Notes under the pieces: model-generated | Told to the model about the DNA's origin: nothing | The model's database searches: none | Seen by the model: the letters and a program-made list of their open reading frames with translations, nothing else | Program-made: the position numbers and the translations under genes | Shown: positions 1-6,962 of the stretch, piece after piece | Numbering within the stretch: position 1 is the first letter of the stretch | Layout: each line of letters opens with the position of its first letter | Assembly (NCBI GenBank): GCA_027064945.1 | Contig: JAMOPB010000200.1 | Coordinates: 1-13,344, forward strand | DNA length: 13,344 nucleotides | DNA from: Candidatus Cloacimonadota bacterium | Lineage (GTDB): Bacteria; Cloacimonadota; Cloacimonadia; Cloacimonadales; TCS61 | Reading direction: 5' to 3'

Positions 1-1
1 A

Positions 2-1588
2 TTGAACAAACACAAAGCTTCAGAGATAAATGAAATTATATTACTTTCCGATTGCTGGTTTGATGATGATAATTTTGAAATATTTTCAAAATTAAATATT
101 CCAATTAATTGTGTTGTTCCTAACATCAAATTTGATGATAGTGATCTTTCAATTATTGAAATTGAGAAAAACGAAACTGCTTTTTTAGATGAAATAAATC
201 CCATAAATATCAAAGTGAACTCACGTAATTTTACCGGTAAAGCTATTGTAAAACTGAACTATAATGGTAAAACAGAAAAGAAAACTGTTGATTTTACAAA
301 ACAAAATATTCAAGATATAAATTTTGATATAAGTTTTAATCAAGTTGGATTACAGATGCTCTCAGCTGAGATTTTCAGCGAAAACTTAACTGAGCACAAC
401 AAGCAAAACAACAAAGTTGAAACTGCAGTTATGGTTAATGAAAACCATAAAAAAATATTAATTATCGCTGATCATTTAAATTGGGACATCAAATATTTTA
501 TTTCAGCTTTAGCAACTGATGAAAAATTTTCCACTAATTTACTGATAAAAAAAGGTACTTTGCTAGAGAAAAACAAAACTGTAGATTTATCTGAAAAATT
601 ATCCGATGTCGATCTTTTGGTGATTTTTAATACTAAAAATCTTTATTTCCAAAATCATGAGTTACGATTATTTGATAACTATTTTTCAAGAGGTGGTTCA
701 TTAATTTTCATCGGTGATTATCAAAAGCAATTTAGCCAATATTTACCTTCCAAACTTTCCAGAATACGAAGTAGCTTCACTTCTACTATTAAGTTAAGTG
801 ATTTAGCAAAACAATATGCCAGTTTTGAATTTGAGACAGATAAGATTCCACCATTAACTTACAAATATATTTCAGCAAAACCGGGAGCAGAAGTTTTAGC
901 TTTTTACCAAAACGATGAACATTCTCCTGCAATAATATTTTCAGATTTTCCCGGAAAGACATTACAAATTTGCGGACACAATTTGTGGCGTTGGAAAATG
1001 TTTGATAAGAATTCCAAATACAATGATTTTGTTATTAATATCACCAATTGGTTAGGAAATAAAGCAAATGATAGTTTTATTTCGTATAGCGATAAGAGTA
1101 GTTATTTGGAAGGTGAAACCGTTAAAATCGAGCTTATTGCCTATGACGAGCGTTTGAATTTTGTTCAAGATTTAAATGCTAAGATTAATCTATTTAAGGA
1201 CGATAAATTAATTTCCGAGCAATATCTAATCAATCGATCAAATAGGCACATAGTTGAGTTCGAAAACTTAGAAAAAGGAAATTACAGTTATAATATTATC
1301 GATGATAAAACAGGTAAGAAAAGTTCCGGAGAGTTTCTTGTTTTGGCAGGGAATCTTGAAAGCAATGATCTTGGTTTGAATAGAACAAATTCATCTTATA
1401 TTTGCCAAGCAACAAATGGGAAATTGATAAATGATGAGAATTATAAAAAGATAGAATTCACCGATAAACCAACAGAAAAAGAATTAAATTATCAAATTCC
1501 AATTTATAAAAATATTTGGTTAATTATCCTATTTATCATAACATTTTGCTTAGAAATTTATTTTAGAAAACGCTGGGGATTATTATAA
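2..1588 (+). CDS. BatA/VWA-like membrane protein with a glutamine-amidotransferase-like domain, 5' partial
   Basis: The frame is open from the first bases, so the gene almost certainly begins upstream; the TTG at position 2 is probably internal. The visible 528 residues start with a strand-and-loop resembling the end of a VWA domain (IILLSDCWFDDD, residues 12-23, then PINCVVP, 34-40). A CARDB/Ig-like beta region follows (about 50-145). Next comes a segment typical of the class I glutamine-amidotransferase-like domain of BatA-related proteins: KILIIADHLNWDIKYFISAL (151-170), RGGSLIFIGD (230-239) and GHNLWRWKMF with NDFVINITNWL (325-351). A second beta domain spans about 365-447. One transmembrane helix (about 504-520) ends in a basic, presumably cytoplasmic tail (FRKRWGLL). 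The bulk should be periplasmic or extracellular. Family members often sit in Bat/MoxR-type clusters, but no such neighbour is visible here. No catalytic Cys-His pair is evident, so a structural or sensing role is more likely than amidotransfer. The family assignment is by motif only. Confidence 0.88.
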   Translation: MNKHKASEINEIILLSDCWFDDDNFEIFSKLNIPINCVVPNIKFDDSDLSIIEIEKNETAFLDEINPINIKVNSRNFTGKAIVKLNYNGKTEKKTVDFTKQNIQDINFDISFNQVGLQMLSAEIFSENLTEHNKQNNKVETAVMVNENHKKILIIADHLNWDIKYFISALATDEKFSTNLLIKKGTLLEKNKTVDLSEKLSDVDLLVIFNTKNLYFQNHELRLFDNYFSRGGSLIFIGDYQKQFSQYLPSKLSRIRSSFTSTIKLSDLAKQYASFEFETDKIPPLTYKYISAKPGAEVLAFYQNDEHSPAIIFSDFPGKTLQICGHNLWRWKMFDKNSKYNDFVINITNWLGNKANDSFISYSDKSSYLEGETVKIELIAYDERLNFVQDLNAKINLFKDDKLISEQYLINRSNRHIVEFENLEKGNYSYNIIDDKTGKKSSGEFLVLAGNLESNDLGLNRTNSSYICQATNGKLINDENYKKIEFTDKPTEKELNYQIPIYKNIWLIILFIITFCLEIYFRKRWGLL

Positions 1589-1610
1589 TTCCCATACATT
1601 TTGCAAACGC

Positions 1611-1650
1611 AAAAACTCCCACATGAGTTCACTCAAATGGGAGTTTTTTT
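1611..1650. terminator. Bidirectional intrinsic terminator between convergent genes
   Basis: The arms AAAAACTCCCA (1611-1621) and TGGGAGTTTTT (1638-1648) pair perfectly. An inner TGAG/CTCA stem (1624-1627 with 1632-1635) extends the hairpin. A T run follows on the plus strand, and the A run at 1611-1615 becomes a T run on the minus strand. The hairpin lies between the plus-strand stop at 1588 and the minus-strand stop at 1652, so it can end both transcripts. Confidence 0.9.
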
Positions 1651-1651
1651 A

Positions 1652-2899
1652 TTAGAATTTTATTTTCATTCCTGTCCTAAATCCAATTCCTTTTGCAGAG
1701 TTAAAAAGCCCGCCACTATTGCTAAAAGCCAAATCAAAATCGTAATGTGCGAAATTTAATCCGGTTTGAATTTCAGATTTGAAAGAATCATTATTTGTTC
1801 CAAGAATCAATTTTATTGGTAGATATTGAGCAATTTTATAACCTACCGCAAATGAAAATCCTCTATTAATGCTATACTTGCGATTATCGATTTTTATTTG
1901 CAGTTGCAATTTTTCTATTGGATAATATTCCACACCAAAAACAATACCGGGTTTAATGTCTATTTCTGAAGAAGAATAGCGAATAGAATCATTTTCCGTA
2001 GATTCATCAAAAGCCTCATAATCTTCGTTCATATAATCCAAACTATCAATAAAAGTTGCCTGATAGTTAACTCCTGCTAAATCTTTAAAAGATAATTTCG
2101 CAAAAAGATCATCTAAGATAAAATGGACAGAACAGTTTTCCAAAACATCAATCTCAGTAGCCAAACCATAACTGAGATTGAATTTTCCATTTGAGTCAAA
2201 ATCTGTATATTTTGCTTCGATTTGATAATCATAAAAAGAATAATCACTTAATGAACCAAATCTTTGTTTTCTTGAAATTACTTTTGCCATAGCTAAAGAA
2301 TAATCAAAATTTAGGTTTGTTCCAAAATGGATTGGCATGGCATTAATAACCACTCCCCATTTACTTTTTTGAAGATAGCTATCTACAGAAGGATGAATCA
2401 TTCCTAAAGTAAATTTTTTAGGAATACCAAATTCAATTCTATTTCTAACAAATGCGTAGCCATAGCTTCCGCCACCCGCATCCGTCTTATAAATTTTATC
2501 CAATTCATTTCCATAAAAGATAATCTCGCTAAACTGCTTATCTAAGAGATGTAAATCGGCGAAATTAATCAAACTTGTCGAAAATTTCCAGTTATTATAT
2601 TTCAAGCCAAATAGTTCCATGTCAAAATTCATATCCATATTCAGATCACCGGATGTGAAAATATCTTTGTCTTTATCACTCATCAGTTCTCCATTTTGAT
2701 ATTTCGAAGTATCAAATATATCTACAGTGTTAAAGTTAAACAAAGAATTTTTAACATTGAAACCCATATTAAAAACCGGAATGCTAATTTCAACCTCTTC
2801 ATTTTGTGCCAATTCGGCAGGATTCTGGAAAAACTGAAATTCAGCCATAAGTTGAATACTGATTAAGATAATAATAATCAATGCTATTTGCTTTTTCAT
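1652..2899 (-). CDS. Putative outer-membrane beta-barrel protein (DUF5723/PorV-like)
   Basis: This 415-residue protein has a clear signal peptide (MKKQ followed by a hydrophobic core, with cleavage likely after LMA at 17-19). The mature protein opens with FQNPAELA (24-31), the asparagine-proline-alanine start common in FadL/PorV-like and DUF5723 barrels. It then alternates short amphipathic strands with polar, acidic loops (for example the loop at 287-308). It ends in strands with a terminal phenylalanine (MKIKF), the usual C-terminal signal for Bam-dependent barrel insertion. The ATG is preceded by AGGAGG at good spacing. It is the second gene of an operon: only 8 bases separate it from the lipoprotein stop codon and its ribosome binding site overlaps that stop. 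A role as an outer-membrane pore or as a scaffold for the lipoprotein is inferred. The exact family is uncertain; the barrel class is fairly secure. Confidence 0.85.
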   Translation of the reverse strand: MKKQIALIIIILISIQLMAEFQFFQNPAELAQNEEVEISIPVFNMGFNVKNSLFNFNTVDIFDTSKYQNGELMSDKDKDIFTSGDLNMDMNFDMELFGLKYNNWKFSTSLINFADLHLLDKQFSEIIFYGNELDKIYKTDAGGGSYGYAFVRNRIEFGIPKKFTLGMIHPSVDSYLQKSKWGVVINAMPIHFGTNLNFDYSLAMAKVISRKQRFGSLSDYSFYDYQIEAKYTDFDSNGKFNLSYGLATEIDVLENCSVHFILDDLFAKLSFKDLAGVNYQATFIDSLDYMNEDYEAFDESTENDSIRYSSSEIDIKPGIVFGVEYYPIEKLQLQIKIDNRKYSINRGFSFAVGYKIAQYLPIKLILGTNNDSFKSEIQTGLNFAHYDFDLAFSNSGGLFNSAKGIGFRTGMKIKF

Positions 2900-2903
2900 A
2901 ATT

Positions 2904-2910
2904 CCTCCTA
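2904..2910 (-). promoter_or_regulatory. Ribosome binding site overlapping the upstream stop codon (translational coupling)
   Basis: Read on the minus strand, TAGGAGG contains both the TAG stop of the lipoprotein gene and the AGGAGG Shine-Dalgarno sequence of the barrel gene, with ATG four bases further on. Ribosomes finishing the first gene can restart directly, which should keep the two products in a fixed ratio. Confidence 0.75.
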
Positions 2911-4962
2911 ATCCTCAACCAAATCATTATTCACTTTTAATACCAAATCAGCTATACCTCTAAATTTCATAGAGCCTGAAATTGGTGTTCCTGCTTCACT
3001 ATACACTTGTAGTTTAGGAACAATGTAAACTTTATCAGCTAACAGAACATCCAATTGCGATTTGGTTAAATTAACTGAAATTTCATTGGAATTATCATCT
3101 GTTGTTTGGCTTATTAAAGGAATATCTATAATTGTAAATATACTTGGATCACTTGCGATAATTTGTTCAAAATCATCAATTCTTTGAGAAGATATAAGTA
3201 ATTTTGTTCCAACTGAAACTCCCATTGTATTTTCATAATTTAACCTAAATTGTCCGGAAACAAAAGCATCATGCTCTTTTTCCGTAAAAGATTCTGTATC
3301 TACTTCTTGAATATTGGGCTTGCCATCTTCATCTTTAGGAATGAATACACAATCGGCCAAAATGTCTAATTCCGATTCTATAAATATATTTGCTTCAATT
3401 TTCTCATTTTGTTCAAATGTAAAAATTTCTGTTTCATGTCCTATAATTGGAATGAGATTGTAACTAAAACTTTCGGGTAAAATTGATACCATTTCATTTA
3501 TATTATAGTGCTCAGAATCAAAAATAATTGTAGAAGATCCAGCCGGAATTGAAATACTTGGAACTAAACCGGTATCTAGATCCAACAACATAATTTCCTC
3601 ATTATTGGTTTCATTCTTTGCTAATATGTTCATATCCATTTCCGTATAAACAGGTGTATCTACTTCAAATCTGATTTCGCTATAGCCAACCAAGGAAAAA
3701 TCTCCGGAGATGTATGGATATTCAATATCCAATTCTTCCTCATTTTCTATTGGATCTTCCTCACGTGGAGGCAATGTACCGGTAATTAATGAAAATTCCA
3801 ATGCTTCTACATTTACTTCACTTGCAAAAAAATCAGACGAATCAACTTCTCTATAATCATCACCTGTATCATTTGTAAACCCGCTTATATTTACAAAAAT
3901 TGAATCAAGAATTGCTCCATGTCCAATTGTTGCTCCGCTAATATCAATTATTTCAGTATAATCTGAAACTAAGCCATTACCGCCACTTCGTGGAATTACT
4001 AATTCTCTTGAAAATGTATCTTGATCTCCAGCCAAAATCAAATCATCACAAGAAACAACTACCCCAATATCAAGGTCGATTGAATTTGAAAAATTGACTG
4101 TAATTTTATAATCTCCTTCAGCAACTACAGCCTCATGTAAAATCACATCTCCATCCAATTCAATTCCAACAACTTCATCAATATCTTGAGCGGGAATTTT
4201 TGCAATTGCGTTTATAGCTGTAACATCAAATATTTCAATAACTATATCAACATTTGCCGATGTATCAATTGTTGCAGCTTCACCGTCTGTTCCACGTGAT
4301 CCACCTGCAATTTCAACCTGAATTTCATTAACAATCACCATATTTGATAAATCAATACTTGCACTTATGGATTCTGCTGCTAAAGGCGGAATATCTTCAC
4401 TAAAAACAGCGCTTGTAATTTCATTACCATCAGCATCACGCAAAATCAATTCGAAAGGTTGGTTATTTGCAATATTTCCCATCCAAATTGCAGTATTATT
4501 TGTCACCGTAAATCTTAGTTCGCCTGATGAGCAAGTTACTTCCAGGAATTCATCAAAAGATTCAATATCATCTCTAATAATCGTCGGTAGAACAAATTCA
4601 GGAATACCGGGAGCCGGAACATAACCATCATTCAAATCGGGTGCTAATTCACTAAGAGTGAAAAAAGTATTTCTTGATTCCGGGTCATCAAGCTCAACAT
4701 CTCCAATCTCTTCTTCCGCATTTTCGCTTACTTCGTTCAAAGTAATCTCAATTTCTTGACTTTCATTAATTTCAGTATATAGCATCAATGTATCACCGGT
4801 AGCCACAAAATTAGAATCTGACTCGGCTAAATCAACTGCCAAATATTCACTATTTATTAAATACAATTTTAGGTTTGTTTCCCAACTTGGTACACCAAGA
4901 TTTTCAGGAAGACTACACCCTAAAATAATTAAAAAAAGACCAAAAATAAATATCCTTTTCAT
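2908..4962 (-). CDS. Large acidic surface or periplasmic lipoprotein, function unknown
   Basis: This 684-residue protein begins MKRIF, a hydrophobic core and the lipobox ILGC, so Cys16 is the predicted lipidation site. Just after it, PSWETNLKLYLINSEYLAVD (25-44) resembles the P-x-W-x(n)-L-x-L-P/Y-L opening seen in many FCB-group lipoproteins. The rest is predicted all-beta with short strands and turns, strikingly rich in Asp and Glu and poor in Lys and Arg. A proline- and glutamate-rich linker (LPPREEDPIENEEE, 397-410) appears to split it into two halves. No catalytic motif is recognisable. The start codon is well supported by GGAGGAGG just upstream (4966-4973 on the plus strand reads as its complement). 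It is the first gene of an operon with the outer-membrane barrel gene and is coupled to it. Acidic beta-domains would suit calcium binding or an extracellular location, but that is inference. Confidence 0.9.
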   Translation of the reverse strand: MKRIFIFGLFLIILGCSLPENLGVPSWETNLKLYLINSEYLAVDLAESDSNFVATGDTLMLYTEINESQEIEITLNEVSENAEEEIGDVELDDPESRNTFFTLSELAPDLNDGYVPAPGIPEFVLPTIIRDDIESFDEFLEVTCSSGELRFTVTNNTAIWMGNIANNQPFELILRDADGNEITSAVFSEDIPPLAAESISASIDLSNMVIVNEIQVEIAGGSRGTDGEAATIDTSANVDIVIEIFDVTAINAIAKIPAQDIDEVVGIELDGDVILHEAVVAEGDYKITVNFSNSIDLDIGVVVSCDDLILAGDQDTFSRELVIPRSGGNGLVSDYTEIIDISGATIGHGAILDSIFVNISGFTNDTGDDYREVDSSDFFASEVNVEALEFSLITGTLPPREEDPIENEEELDIEYPYISGDFSLVGYSEIRFEVDTPVYTEMDMNILAKNETNNEEIMLLDLDTGLVPSISIPAGSSTIIFDSEHYNINEMVSILPESFSYNLIPIIGHETEIFTFEQNEKIEANIFIESELDILADCVFIPKDEDGKPNIQEVDTESFTEKEHDAFVSGQFRLNYENTMGVSVGTKLLISSQRIDDFEQIIASDPSIFTIIDIPLISQTTDDNSNEISVNLTKSQLDVLLADKVYIVPKLQVYSEAGTPISGSMKFRGIADLVLKVNNDLVED

Positions 4963-5164
4963 AATTCCTCCTCCATAACCAAAATTAATTGGATAAGATA
5001 TAAGTTAGACAAACCAAATTTAGGAACTATTTGTCAACAACTTCGCCCTTCCCATTTTTTTTATTATTTTTCTTCTATTTTCTTATTCTATAATTTTTCC
5101 CAAAAGTTATAGCTATTTTTTGTCATTTACATATTCTTTTCTATGAAAAAAATATTTTTTTGTA

Positions 5165-5193
5165 TTGACATAAAAACCCAATGAAAATAAAAA
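5165..5193 (+). promoter_or_regulatory. Predicted sigma70-type promoter of the tRNA-Asn gene
   Basis: A perfect TTGACA (5165-5170) is followed after 17 bases by TAAAAA (5188-5193), a weak -10 match. Transcription would begin near 5200, about 16 bases before the mature tRNA 5' end. The placement fits a short tRNA leader. The poor -10 is the main doubt. Confidence 0.55.
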
Positions 5194-5215
5194 GTTTTTC
5201 GTCAGTTGACAATAT

Positions 5216-5290
5216 TCCTGAATAGCTCAGCGGTAGAGCGGGTGGCTGTTAACCACTAGGTCGGGGGTTCAAATCCCTCTTCAGGAGCCA
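5216..5290 (+). tRNA. tRNA-Asn (anticodon GTT)
   Basis: All cloverleaf parts can be drawn. The acceptor arm TCCTGAA (5216-5222) pairs with TTCAGGA (5280-5286). The D stem is GCTC/GAGC with loop AGCGGTA. The anticodon stem GGTGG/CCACT includes one G-U pair, and its loop CTGTTAA places anticodon GTT at 5248-5250. The variable loop is AGGTC. The T stem GGGGG/CCCTC encloses loop TTCAAAT. The discriminator is G and CCA is encoded in the DNA (5288-5290). GTT reads the Asn codons AAC and AAU. It is a single tRNA with its own promoter and terminator, transcribed against the flanking minus-strand operons. Confidence 0.97.
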
Positions 5291-5296
5291 TTTTTT

Positions 5297-5333
5297 AAAA
5301 GCTCTTCAATCGAAAGATTGGAGAGCTTTTTTT
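5297..5333 (+). terminator. Intrinsic terminator of the tRNA-Asn gene
   Basis: The arm AAAAGCTCTTCAATC (5297-5311) pairs with GATTGGAGAGCTTTT, enclosing a GAAA (GNRA-type) tetraloop, with one T-G pair inside the stem. It runs straight into seven or more T residues. It starts six bases after the encoded CCA. The A run on the 5' side means it could also act weakly on minus-strand transcripts. Confidence 0.9.
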
Positions 5334-5530
5334 ATGTGCATTTCCAATTTTCCAAAATACAAATCTATTATTTCCTTATACATGTTTGCAAATAACCCTC
5401 TTCATATAGCAAAAACACTATTTGAGATATCTAAAAGTAAAATACCACACCTACCCACAAAACAAATAATTCTATCGCAAAATAGCTAATTTAAACTTCT
5501 ATTTCCTTCAATAGAAAAATCCCATAATCT
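5334..5530. other. Gene-free spacer between tRNA-Asn and the next operon
   Basis: No credible ORF or RNA gene is seen. The only structure is a 7-base inverted repeat, TTCTATT (5497-5503) with AATAGAA (5510-5516), with no T tract that would make it a terminator. Confidence 0.5.
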
Positions 5531-5553
5531 AAAAAGCACCTCCGAAGAGGTGC
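5531..5553 (-). terminator. Intrinsic terminator with cUUCGg tetraloop, end of the sorting-domain operon
   Basis: On the minus strand GCACCTC, TTCG, GAGGTGC form a perfect 7-base-pair stem closed by the very stable C(UUCG)G loop, followed by TTTTT. It lies 10 bases after the stop codon of the 460-residue protein, which itself carries tandem TAA TAA stops. Confidence 0.93.
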
Positions 5554-5563
5554 CGAATAATTA

Positions 5564-6946
5564 TTATTTTATCACCAACATTTTATTACTTAAAACTACT
5601 TTTCCATCTGCAATAAGCTGATAATTATAAATTCCTGAACTAACTATTTTCCCGGAGTTATCTTTCCCATCCCATAAAATCTCAGTTTTATTTGAGCTAA
5701 GGTTATCCCAAGATTTTACTAATTGTCCTTTCACATTATACAATTTCACTTTCACATTGTTACTGATTTCTTTCAATGAAAAAGCAATAACCGTAAAATT
5801 CGATCTTCCTGAGCTTCCTAAATTAAAAGGATTCGGATAATTGAACAAATTACTATCAAGGTTAAGATTCTCTCCTGCACCTAACATTTGAACATTTACA
5901 ATATTGGAGGGCTCTGAGACACCGTTTTGATACACAGCCACAACATAATATTCATACGATTGATTCAGCACTTCCGCATCAAGATAACTTGTAGAATTTT
6001 CACTTGCAATCAAAACATCATCTCTATAAACATTATAAAGATTTACCGGTTGAGGTTGATATTCAGGAGCATCCCAATTTAATAAAACCGAGTAATCTTC
6101 AATAGTGTAATCAAGATTTGTAGGAATTGAATATTTTTCCATACTAATATCGATTACATCAGATTCTCCGACTTCATAGTTTATTTCATTAAAATGGTGA
6201 AAATAATTTTCCTTACTCACAGTTAATAATCTTTCGCCGGAAAGCACACCAATTTCGTAAATTCCTTCAGTATCACTATAAGCGTCGAACACTCCATCAG
6301 TTATATAAGCTCCTTCAATAGGATCTCCTGTTTCAGAATCTGTTATGGAACCACTTATTTCTGCCAAGCTAACCAAATCACCTGTCATTTCGAAATTATC
6401 AATATTCCATCCGCTATAAAACCAACTACCATCTGTTGCTCCAATAGAGAATCTGATTTTTACAGTACTATTTGCATCTGCATAAGCTGAGATATCAAAA
6501 GACATTTCACTCCAATCGGAGTCAGTAATTGTATTATTATTTGTCCAAAGTTCTATCCACGTATTACCATTATCGGTACTTAAATCAATATACGCATGAT
6601 CATAAGTCGCTTGTTCCACATTCAGCCATCTCATAAAGCTAAATTCCACATTCACATAAGCTGCACAATTTAAAGTTGGAGAGATTGCATACAATTCTCT
6701 ATCTTCAAGGTTAGCGCCATAATCACCATTTCCGCTTAAATCTGAGCCTAAAACATTTACACCTTCAAAAGCTTCAGTTGGATCTGCATTACCATGTTCT
6801 CCGCCCAAACCTTCAGGAGAGCCTATTTCAAATTCTTCGGAGAGTGTCCAACCTTGTTCAGTTTCAAACCCATCAAAGAAAATCACTTCTGCAAATAGAA
6901 AACCGACAAGAAGAAGAATGTTTATTGTTAATACTATTTTTTTCAT
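5564..6946 (-). CDS. Secreted choice-of-anchor/MAM-like, CarboxypepD_reg, Fn3 protein with C-terminal sorting domain
   Basis: This 460-residue protein has a signal peptide (MKKIVLTINI..., cleavage likely after LFA at 17-19). Residues 21-190 form a jelly-roll domain of the choice-of-anchor J/MAM-like type: FFDGFETEQGW (23-33), a GSPEGLGGEHG loop, AYIDLSTDNGNTW (118-130) and GWNIDNFEMTG (179-189). A carboxypeptidase-regulatory-like beta domain follows (about 193-270, ISGSITDSETGDPIEGAYI) and then a fibronectin type III domain (about 275-353, with NVYRDD and YEYYVVAVY). The C-terminus (about 365-460) is a FlgD-Ig/type A sorting domain with NYPNPF (369-374), YNVKGQ (403-408) and ILWDGKDNSGK (423-433). 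There is no enzyme domain, so an adhesive, binding or structural role at the cell surface is most likely. AAGGAG overlaps the stop of the upstream gene, indicating coupling with the 1301-residue protein. Confidence 0.93.
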   Translation of the reverse strand: MKKIVLTINILLLVGFLFAEVIFFDGFETEQGWTLSEEFEIGSPEGLGGEHGNADPTEAFEGVNVLGSDLSGNGDYGANLEDRELYAISPTLNCAAYVNVEFSFMRWLNVEQATYDHAYIDLSTDNGNTWIELWTNNNTITDSDWSEMSFDISAYADANSTVKIRFSIGATDGSWFYSGWNIDNFEMTGDLVSLAEISGSITDSETGDPIEGAYITDGVFDAYSDTEGIYEIGVLSGERLLTVSKENYFHHFNEINYEVGESDVIDISMEKYSIPTNLDYTIEDYSVLLNWDAPEYQPQPVNLYNVYRDDVLIASENSTSYLDAEVLNQSYEYYVVAVYQNGVSEPSNIVNVQMLGAGENLNLDSNLFNYPNPFNLGSSGRSNFTVIAFSLKEISNNVKVKLYNVKGQLVKSWDNLSSNKTEILWDGKDNSGKIVSSGIYNYQLIADGKVVLSNKMLVIK

Positions 6947-6954
6947 TTTTTGAT

Positions 6955-6962
6955 CTCCTTTA
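6955..6962 (-). promoter_or_regulatory. Ribosome binding site overlapping the upstream stop codon
   Basis: On the minus strand TAAAGGAG joins the TAA stop of the 1301-residue gene to the AAGGAG Shine-Dalgarno sequence of the next gene, eight bases before its ATG. This is the same stop/SD overlap seen in the lipoprotein/barrel operon. Confidence 0.75.

Noticed and set aside
4367..4624. An 85-codon plus-strand ORF inside the lipoprotein gene
   Set aside because: It is antisense to a well-supported coding sequence with no ribosome binding site or recognisable domain. The same applies to the other short ORFs inside the 1301- and 460-residue genes and the antisense ORF at 12796-13083.
5009..5037. 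A perfect TTGACA on the minus strand (5037 to 5032) as the -35 of the lipoprotein operon
   Set aside because: No acceptable -10 box lies 15-19 bases downstream. TAAATTTG nearby resembles a Bacteroidota TAnnTTTG element, but its spacing to an upstream TTG is poor, so no promoter is called.
5206..5211. A second TTGACA just before the tRNA
   Set aside because: It is only five bases from the tRNA 5' end, so it cannot act as the -35 for it.
5497..5516. Inverted repeat TTCTATT/AATAGAA as an extra terminator
   Set aside because: There is no T tract on either strand and a much better terminator lies at 5531-5553.
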